From positions 1 to 30,571 of the forward strand of contig DBQO01000008.1 in NCBI GenBank assembly GCA_002305275.1: a stretch of 30,571 nt of DNA, in the 5' to 3' direction. The notes below the pieces were generated by a model, which saw only the letters and a program-made list of their open reading frames with translations, ran no database searches and had not been told where the DNA came from. A program made the translations under genes and the position numbers. Position 1 is the first letter of the stretch. The number at the start of each line of letters is the position of its first letter. This DNA comes from Bacteroidales bacterium UBA1392 (GTDB lineage: Bacteria > Bacteroidota > Bacteroidia > Bacteroidales > UBA932). Positions 25,163 to 30,571 of the stretch are shown here, piece by piece.

Positions 25163-26104
25163 TTACGGATATATCCAATCGGTTTCTTTGACATTCCAGC
25201 CGCTTAAAATTCCAAAACCGCCTACTACATTGGTATAGGAGACGTCTGTTCGTGAGAATCCGTAGTCTGCGTAGCGGTCGTGCTTATTGTTGAGCGATGC
25301 TGCGTATTTGTAAAACTCCTCCGGGAATCTATATACTCTTACTTTATATTTGCGTACCTCATCATATTTTCCCGAGAAGAGTTTCACCCAGAAGGCATCG
25401 CCAAGGTCCATTCTAAGATGCACTTCACCATTCTCAAATAGATCTGATGGCCATATTCTCACTACTGAATGGAGTCCGCCGAAAGCCCATCCGTTAAAAC
25501 CAATGTCGAGGTAGTTTTTACTTATTGCCATTCCGGTGGTGCCTGAGGCTTCGTTGGCAGGCATAAGATAACCGGTTTCAACATAACTTAAGTCGTTCTG
25601 CAAAACCGTTCTTTCGCATAAAACCGCCAAACCATACCAACTCTTTCCCTGATGATTGTCGGTAAATGAGATGCTGGCGACACCTTCGCTTATTTCGTAT
25701 TGAAAATCCGGAACTACCGTAGGCACTGAGGTGGTAGCATGGATCGACTCAACTCCTTCTAGGAAAGCCTCGATTTCTACAACATCATTTTCTTTCATTC
25801 CATTTGGCACAAACCAACATCCGGTCGGCACCGAACCAACCCATTTATCGGCATATTCAACCCTCTGAATCTCTCCATTGACCTTTACCTGCAGATTGGC
25901 ATCACTCAGATAGGGAGATCCTTCATATCTGGTGCCGATTGGAATCGTGCGATACAACTGAATAACGGTACTATCTTGCGGCCCCGGACAACACTGCAGA
26001 AAGAGTTTCGGCTTATTTTGAGGATAATCGGTAATTTCAATATCGCAAGCTTGAAAAAGTAGAACTGCAATTGCAATGCAAATAATATGTTTAATGGTTT
26101 TCAT
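25163..26104 (-). CDS. DUF4249 lipoprotein paired with the STN receptor
   Basis: A 313-aa lipoprotein with a signal ending in LLFQAC (Cys20 from the ATG). A TTG at 26110 would add two residues and overlap the receptor stop by four bases; ATG 26104, two bases after that stop, is preferred. The sequence has the DUF4249 plan: an Ig-like N-terminal part (KLFLQCCPGPQDSTVIQLYRTIP) and the C-terminal YTNVVGGFGILSGWN pattern. It is the downstream partner of the STN receptor, and so is presumably produced under the control of the sigma/anti-sigma pair. Its function is not established. Confidence 0.8.
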   Translation of the reverse strand: MKTIKHIICIAIAVLLFQACDIEITDYPQNKPKLFLQCCPGPQDSTVIQLYRTIPIGTRYEGSPYLSDANLQVKVNGEIQRVEYADKWVGSVPTGCWFVPNGMKENDVVEIEAFLEGVESIHATTSVPTVVPDFQYEISEGVASISFTDNHQGKSWYGLAVLCERTVLQNDLSYVETGYLMPANEASGTTGMAISKNYLDIGFNGWAFGGLHSVVRIWPSDLFENGEVHLRMDLGDAFWVKLFSGKYDEVRKYKVRVYRFPEEFYKYAASLNNKHDRYADYGFSRTDVSYTNVVGGFGILSGWNVKETDWIYP

Positions 26105-26106
26105 GG

Positions 26107-28590
26107 TCAAAATTTTATAGTGTAACTAAAAGAAGGTATTATGGGCAGCACTCCCACCCCGACACCTTTGAACAGAACGTAACCCGGATCGATTGTAGGA
26201 TTACTCGGCTTGATGCCATCACGTCTCAAAATGCCAAAGAACGGGTTCATTCTACAGTATAAATTATAGATGCTGATATTCCAGATCGATTCATATCCCC
26301 GACGTGTCGTTCTGTAGATATTCACACCGATATCCAGTCTGTGATAGTCGGGAAGCTTAACATTGTTAGGCTCTTCATAAATATATTGACCTTCAAAAAA
26401 GTAATGTTCTTTTCCCGCTAATTTGTCGAGCAAAGCGTATATATTTGTATAGACCCCCTGCAGATAATGGGTCGGCAGAGTCATCCTATTTCCACTGTGA
26501 AAGTTCCAGGCTCCATACAACTCCCATTTTTCGTTGATACGCCAATTGGCCTGCAGAGTGATCTTGTGCCTGTTGTCATTGCGATCGCGATACCAATCGT
26601 TCCAGATATTTTCGAAGAAACGCTCACTCCATGAAAGGGTATAGAGGGCATTCAGACTCAGCGCACCTGTCTCATACCCCAGATCTACTTCCATACCATA
26701 AGAGCGTCCTTTTCCCACATAATAATGGTTTTCCCAGTCACTTAACTTCGTAAAAAAGGAGTTTGCAGGGCCATACTCGAGGAGATTCCTCATATATTTG
26801 TACCAACCCTCGATGTTCAAATAAGTGTGGTGTGGCAATTTAAAATAAATACCTGCTGCTGCCTGTCTCGATCGCATAGGGCCGACATATTGGTTTGAGG
26901 GTACCCAACAATTTGTAGGAAGATCAAGGTAGCTGGGCGAAAGCCTATGTGAGAATTGACTCATTTCAGTATAAGAGAGTTTGGCTTTGGCCTCAGGTGC
27001 GAAGCGAATCATCAAGGCAATTCTCGGCTCAAGAGAATTCCAGATTTCTCTTCCCGCATTATACATGGTATATCTGAGACCGACATTTGTTCTGAACCAT
27101 TTTGTAATCTCAATTTCATCTTCAAGAAAAAGGCTTGCCTCTCTGCCGGATGTGAGCAGCGAGTCCCTTTCTGCATAATTTTTTAACAATTCACCAAATC
27201 GTTCTTTAGATTCATTGTAGGCATATTCCGGTCGATATGAGTGCCAAATATAGTCTGCACCAAATCGTAGGTGATGACTCTTATTGGCAATCCAACTGAA
27301 ATCAGCCGTAATACCCAAATCATCCAATTTACTGCGGTTAGCAATCATTTTATTTGATGTTTCAAATAATATTCGATCAAATTCCCTCATAGTTAATTTC
27401 TGGAAGTCAAACAAATATTCATATATAAGCTTGGACCTATAGCCTGACCAGTAGGCAATGACTCTGCTTTTCAATGCGGGCGAGATCTCATTCTGCCAAT
27501 TTACAGAGGTTAAAATATTTCCCCACTTCATATTCCACTCTTTGTTCGCTTTGCTGAAGACTTCAATGTCATTCTGCAGATTTTTTTTGTCTTGTTTGAA
27601 ACGATCCCTTCCGGCATAGATATTTGCAGAAATCCTGTTTTTATCATCAAACTTGTGGGTGATTTTAAGATTAAAGTCGCCAAATGAATACAAATTCATT
27701 TTCTTGGTGTCATAGTCATTGCTTTTTGCGTTTTGGATTGCAAAAATGGGATAGAGGATAGCATCTGCCCAAGAGCGCCTTAGTGCAACATTGATTGAAG
27801 TGCGATCTTTTACAAGCGGTCCCTCAAACTGTCCGCGAGTCTCGAGCAGTCCTATTGAAAAGAGACCTTTGTAATTGGTAAAGCTCCCTTCAGCCGTTGA
27901 AATATCCACTACGGAGGAGGTTCTACCGCCACATCGCGCAGGGAAGCCGCTCTTGTAAAAATCAAGATTTTCTATGACGTCCGTATTGAAAGAGGAAAAA
28001 ATTCCTCCGAGGTGACCTGTCTGATATATAGGGACACCGTCCAGAAGGAAAAGATTGTCCGAACCATCGCCTCCGTGAACATAAAGGTCGGAGAGCACTT
28101 CAACTCCCGAAGAGATTCCGGAGAGTGTCTGAAGTGTTTTAATCACGTCCGGTACGCTTCCGGTTGCAAATGCACGGCGAAATGCCGCCCCATCTATCCT
28201 AATCAGTCCCGTCTGAGTGGAATTGACGTCTCTGTTAATCATTCCGGTGATAGTGGCAGCAGCAATGGTATCAAATGTAATTATTCCTTCATGGCAAACA
28301 ACATTATCCACATCGATTGCAACAGGTTTGGAGGCTGTAAGAATTACATAATTTTTCTTCTTTTCCCAGTTTATGCCAGAGCCGTCAAACAAAGCTTTCA
28401 AGGTTCCATCCAAGTCCTGTTTCTTTAGCTTTTTGCCGTTATATGGAGCATTGACCGGCAATTTTGAATCATATACGAAATTGACTCCGTACTGTTTGCT
28501 GATCAAGACCATTGCATCTCTTATGGATACCTGTGAAAATGCGGAAATGGAAAAGAAAAGGGCTATTATAAGTGTAACTATCTTCTTCAT
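26107..28590 (-). CDS. TonB-dependent transducer with STN signalling domain
   Basis: An 827-aa outer-membrane receptor. The signal peptide ends near 19 (SAFS/Q). Residues 20-88 are a secretin/TonB short N-terminal (STN) domain (VSIRDAMVLISKQYGVNFVYD, then LKALFDGSGINWEKKKNYVIL), the part that contacts a FecR-type anti-sigma factor in the periplasm. The plug covers about 140-250 (LQTLSGISSGVEVLSDLYVHGG, LFLLDGVPIYQTGH, GFPARCGGRTSSVVDI) and the barrel ends in SFSYTIKF. Its ATG overlaps the anti-sigma stop by four bases (28587-28590), coupling the two. Ligand binding should signal through the anti-sigma to the ECF factor. Confidence 0.92.
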   Translation of the reverse strand: MKKIVTLIIALFFSISAFSQVSIRDAMVLISKQYGVNFVYDSKLPVNAPYNGKKLKKQDLDGTLKALFDGSGINWEKKKNYVILTASKPVAIDVDNVVCHEGIITFDTIAAATITGMINRDVNSTQTGLIRIDGAAFRRAFATGSVPDVIKTLQTLSGISSGVEVLSDLYVHGGDGSDNLFLLDGVPIYQTGHLGGIFSSFNTDVIENLDFYKSGFPARCGGRTSSVVDISTAEGSFTNYKGLFSIGLLETRGQFEGPLVKDRTSINVALRRSWADAILYPIFAIQNAKSNDYDTKKMNLYSFGDFNLKITHKFDDKNRISANIYAGRDRFKQDKKNLQNDIEVFSKANKEWNMKWGNILTSVNWQNEISPALKSRVIAYWSGYRSKLIYEYLFDFQKLTMREFDRILFETSNKMIANRSKLDDLGITADFSWIANKSHHLRFGADYIWHSYRPEYAYNESKERFGELLKNYAERDSLLTSGREASLFLEDEIEITKWFRTNVGLRYTMYNAGREIWNSLEPRIALMIRFAPEAKAKLSYTEMSQFSHRLSPSYLDLPTNCWVPSNQYVGPMRSRQAAAGIYFKLPHHTYLNIEGWYKYMRNLLEYGPANSFFTKLSDWENHYYVGKGRSYGMEVDLGYETGALSLNALYTLSWSERFFENIWNDWYRDRNDNRHKITLQANWRINEKWELYGAWNFHSGNRMTLPTHYLQGVYTNIYALLDKLAGKEHYFFEGQYIYEEPNNVKLPDYHRLDIGVNIYRTTRRGYESIWNISIYNLYCRMNPFFGILRRDGIKPSNPTIDPGYVLFKGVGVGVLPIIPSFSYTIKF

Positions 28591-29051
28591 TTTTCAACAT
28601 TTATCGAAATATCCAACGCAGACTCTATCAACGATACGATAAAGTCGATGTCATCATCGGGGAAAGTTGCAGTCAGGTGCTTCTGTGTCGGTGAGGTAGT
28701 TAGTGTACACCCATAGTACGCCGAAAGTTCCTTCAATACATCTTCAATGGGAGCATCTTCATACACAAATGTATGTGTTTGCGCTACATTGGGATTAAAA
28801 ATGGTAACTTCCTCGCTCTTTTCTATTACCGGCTTCTCTTTATTAAGCGTATTAACAACACCTATGCTTGCAGCAATCACTATTGCCACTGAAGCTGCAA
28901 CCGCTGCGGCCGTTGTCCACCATCTACGGCGGCTTGACCTTGAGGTCGTAGTCTTTTGATTGAAATCGGCTATTGCCTTCTTTGTGTCAAATCTCCCTTT
29001 TTTGTATTTGGAGACAACAAATTTCAAATCGTCTTCGTTAAAATCAGTCAT
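28587..29051 (-). CDS. Miniature FecR-type anti-sigma factor
   Basis: A 154-aa inner-membrane protein, about half the length of ordinary Bacteroidota FecR proteins. It has a short cytoplasmic N-terminus (1-43, with an Arg-rich SSRRRWW end), one membrane helix (about 46-66), and a periplasmic tail with a DUF4974-like domain (FVYEDAPIEDVLKELSAYYG to LIESALDISI, about 94-150). The central FecR domain (PF04773 type) is missing. It lies between the ECF sigma gene and the STN receptor and overlaps the latter, so it is very probably the link between them. The sequence may be a naturally minimal form, since the frame is intact. Confidence 0.8.
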   Translation of the reverse strand: MTDFNEDDLKFVVSKYKKGRFDTKKAIADFNQKTTTSRSSRRRWWTTAAAVAASVAIVIAASIGVVNTLNKEKPVIEKSEEVTIFNPNVAQTHTFVYEDAPIEDVLKELSAYYGCTLTTSPTQKHLTATFPDDDIDFIVSLIESALDISINVEK

Positions 29052-29106
29052 AGTATTATTCTTTTCTCACTACTATGACGGGGAAAACGATAAAAGTGGC
29101 TACTGC

Positions 29107-29610
29107 TTAGAGGAAAAAATATAGAAAAATTTTTCGGACACTGCCTCGAAGAGCCTGCAAAGCCTTGGTAATGTGGTTATGAACAGTGTTTTTAGATATA
29201 CCGAGCTGAGATGCTATTTGTTCGTAAGTGAGACCGTCCCGTTTATGCAAAAGGAAGACTTCTCGTCTTTTTTCCGGCAACTCATCAATTGCCGTCCAAA
29301 GATTTGCCCATACGAAAGAACGCTCCTCATTTTCGGAATCGACAATATCTATCTTATTTTCCTGAAGGCTCTCATATTGAGGAGTGTCTCTCAGAGCATC
29401 CATGCATCTGTTATGCACAATCCTGTAGAGGTAGGACTTGGTGGAATCGGGCACAAATCCCTCCCGGGTCTTATTCCAATAGGCAATAAAGGAGTCTTGA
29501 ACAATATCTTCCACCATATCCGCACTTTGCAGATACCTGGAGGCATAAAGACACAACGGCCTGTAATAAAGTCGGAACAGAGCTTCAATATTCTTATCCT
29601 TTGCCGTCAT
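29107..29610 (-). CDS. ECF-type RNA polymerase sigma factor
   Basis: A 167-aa sigma-70 family factor of the extracytoplasmic-function group. Region 2 (about 9-47) includes LFRLYYRPLCLYASRYLQS and VEDIVQDSFIAYW; region 4 (about 113-158) has ELPEKRREVFLLHKRDGLTYEQIA and the recognition helix of GISKNTVHNHITKAL. It is the first gene of the signalling module; the anti-sigma follows after 55 bases. A TATCTTTG box lies 21 bases upstream of its ATG. It presumably drives the STN receptor/DUF4249 genes when the anti-sigma is triggered. Confidence 0.93.
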   Translation of the reverse strand: MTAKDKNIEALFRLYYRPLCLYASRYLQSADMVEDIVQDSFIAYWNKTREGFVPDSTKSYLYRIVHNRCMDALRDTPQYESLQENKIDIVDSENEERSFVWANLWTAIDELPEKRREVFLLHKRDGLTYEQIASQLGISKNTVHNHITKALQALRGSVRKIFLYFFL

Positions 29611-29631
29611 AAATCGTGCAGATATCCTTCA

Positions 29632-29639
29632 CAAAGATA
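29632..29639 (-). promoter_or_regulatory. Putative -7 box for the ECF sigma gene
   Basis: Read on the - strand, TATCTTTG matches TAnnTTTG exactly, 21 bases before the ATG at 29610. No TTTG at the usual 19-21-base spacing was found; the nearest TTG (29667-29665) is 25 bases away. The promoter may be read by the housekeeping sigma or by the ECF factor itself. Confidence 0.4.
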
Positions 29640-29704
29640 GAGTTTTTCCCCAAATCCGATGCCGCAACAGTCCCTACTCCCCTCCATACTCTATACCCAA
29701 AACT

Positions 29705-29771
29705 CCCTTGCACCCCGCAATTACCCAGAAATCCCCTAAACCTTGCAACACGCAACCCGTACCCCGAACCC
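29705..29771 (-). repeat. C-run array (G-rich on the - strand)
   Basis: C-runs of 3-4 bases occur at 29705-29707, 29713-29716, 29724-29726, 29733-29736, 29756-29758, 29762-29765 and 29769-29771. The portion CGCAACCCGTACCCCGAACCC resembles, in reverse complement, the heptad array at 12146-12170. It fills most of the 213-base gap between the ECF gene and rnr, which contains no gene. It could form a quadruplex on the - strand. Confidence 0.4.
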
Positions 29772-29802
29772 ACTCGAAACTACATACTACCGACTCAGAA
29801 CT

Positions 29803-29824
29803 AAAATGGGACTAGTCCCATTTT
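29803..29824 (-). terminator. Perfect 22-bp palindrome, rnr terminator
   Basis: AAAATGGGACT at 29803-29813 is followed directly by its exact reverse complement at 29814-29824. It abuts the rnr stop codon on the - strand and ends in TTTTAG, so it fits an intrinsic terminator (and could act on both strands). The central bases would form the loop. Confidence 0.6.
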
Positions 29825-30571
29825 CACTCCTCCCAAATCAACTCATAATCTATAAGCTTCTGCTCCATGTTTGCGCGGAGAACGCGCACTTTGACTTTGT
29901 CTCCGAGGGTGAATTTGCGGCCGGAGGCCTTGGCGACAATAAAGTATTTTTCCTCATCAAACACCAGATAATCCTTGGTAAATTCCCTCAATGAGACCAT
30001 ACCCTCAATCTTGGTGGGCTCGATTTCCACATACATTCCCCATTCGGTTAGACCTGAGACCGTACCATCAAATACCTGCCCGATCTTGTCCTGCATAAAT
30101 TCGACAAGCTTGAGCTTAATGCTGGCGCGTTCGGCATCGGTAGCCAACTGTTCCCTCTCGGAGCAATATTTACAATTCTCTTCATAATAGGCTTTGTCCT
30201 GAGATTTGGCTCCGTTAAGATATTTTGTCAGCAAACGATGCACCATCATATCGGGATAGCGCCTGATGGGAGAGGTGAAATGGGTATAGAACTGAAATGC
30301 CAGACCATAGTGGCCGATATTGTCGGTGGAATAGACGGCACGGGACATACTGCGCAGCGCCATCATCTCGATGGCATTCTCTTCAGGCTTATCTTTGATG
30401 CCGGTCATAAGCTTGTTGAGGCTCCTGGCGATATTTTTCGGGTTGTCGGTATCGCCGAGGGTGTGACCGAAATTCTTCGCAAAGCGGCGCAGCTCCCGGA
30501 GTTTGTCCGGATTGGGGTTGTCGTGTACGCGGTAAACAAAAGTGGGATTTACCGATTTGCATTTTCTGGCT
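29824..30571 (-). CDS. rnr: Ribonuclease R, 3' part (continues past the right edge)
   Basis: The C-terminal 248 codons of an RNase R/RNase II family 3'-5' exoribonuclease. The reading frame remains open from the window edge (RKCKSVNPTFVYRVHDNP...) through the ATG at 30408, so the latter is an internal Met, not the start. The RNB-domain motif HFTSPIRRYPDMMVHRLL is present near the middle, and the C-terminal S1 domain follows (GQVFDGTVSGLTEWGMYVEI, then KFTLGDKVKVRVLRAN). RNase R degrades structured RNA and takes part in tmRNA-linked quality control. The N-terminal half and promoter lie outside the window. Confidence 0.93.
   Translation of the reverse strand, partial: ARKCKSVNPTFVYRVHDNPNPDKLRELRRFAKNFGHTLGDTDNPKNIARSLNKLMTGIKDKPEENAIEMMALRSMSRAVYSTDNIGHYGLAFQFYTHFTSPIRRYPDMMVHRLLTKYLNGAKSQDKAYYEENCKYCSEREQLATDAERASIKLKLVEFMQDKIGQVFDGTVSGLTEWGMYVEIEPTKIEGMVSLREFTKDYLVFDEEKYFIVAKASGRKFTLGDKVKVRVLRANMEQKLIDYELIWEE

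Noticed and set aside
13575..29610. Classical polysaccharide utilisation locus
   Set aside because: No SusD-like lipoprotein, glycoside hydrolase or hybrid two-component sensor is present; the partners are DUF4249 lipoproteins.
30408..30571. ATG at 30408 as the start of a short RNase R-like gene
   Set aside because: The same frame stays open to the window edge and encodes typical RNB-domain sequence (VYRVHDNPNPDKL), so the ATG is internal.
1..30571. CRISPR arrays, insertion sequences, integrases or prophage genes
   Set aside because: No regularly spaced direct repeats, transposase or phage motifs were found; the only large repeats are the duplicated DUF4249/receptor segments.

Overview
The window looks like a chromosomal segment from a member of the Bacteroidota, probably order Bacteroidales. 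The reasons are the -7 promoter boxes of TAnnTTTG type, the TonB receptor/DUF4249 lipoprotein pairs, an ECF sigma/FecR-type/STN-receptor cascade, Bacteroidota-type SufBCD, and lipoboxes of the ..SSC/..ASC kind. No rRNA, tRNA, CRISPR, insertion sequence or prophage was recognised. No gene-free stretch exceeds 300 bases; the longest are 7958-8196 and 29611-29823.

Left part (1-13.5 kb, mostly + strand) is housekeeping: tyrS; rbfA overlapping a LolC/E-type (FtsX-fold) permease; a tightly coupled sufB-pnuC-sufC-sufD operon with a PnuC-like vitamin transporter inside; a convergent ThiL-like gene on the - strand that has lost its metal/ATP-binding aspartates; a B12-dependent ribonucleotide reductase (nrdJ) behind a leader with 12-bp-periodic repeats and stacked hairpins; ispE; a deoxynucleoside kinase; and a two-gene unit with a near-perfect promoter, encoding an AbiEi-like regulator and a YgjP-type metallopeptidase.

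Right part (13.6-29.6 kb) is a unidirectional - strand accessory cluster, visibly more AT-rich in its centre. In transcription order: ECF sigma factor, a miniature FecR-type anti-sigma, STN-bearing TonB receptor, DUF4249 lipoprotein, a C10-family (streptopain-like) protein whose catalytic Cys is Ser, a second DUF4249 lipoprotein, a chimeric ORF made from the start of a TonB receptor fused to an unrelated DUF3244-like tail, an unknown lipoprotein, a secreted NCHSYAW protein, a CarboxypepD-type TonB receptor, two more DUF4249 lipoproteins, and a short TonB receptor without N-terminal accessory domain. The sigma/anti-sigma/STN-receptor genes form a cell-surface signalling circuit; the rest are exported outer-membrane or surface proteins. 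Part of the cluster arose by segmental duplication: DUF4249 copies at 15.7-16.7 kb and 22.4-23.4 kb, each followed by a receptor start.

The right edge holds the 3' part of rnr (RNase R), read leftward and closed by a perfect palindrome. The strongest candidates for something new are the C10 Cys-to-Ser protein with its odd neighbours, the ThiL pseudoenzyme, the receptor/DUF3244 chimera and the mini-FecR.
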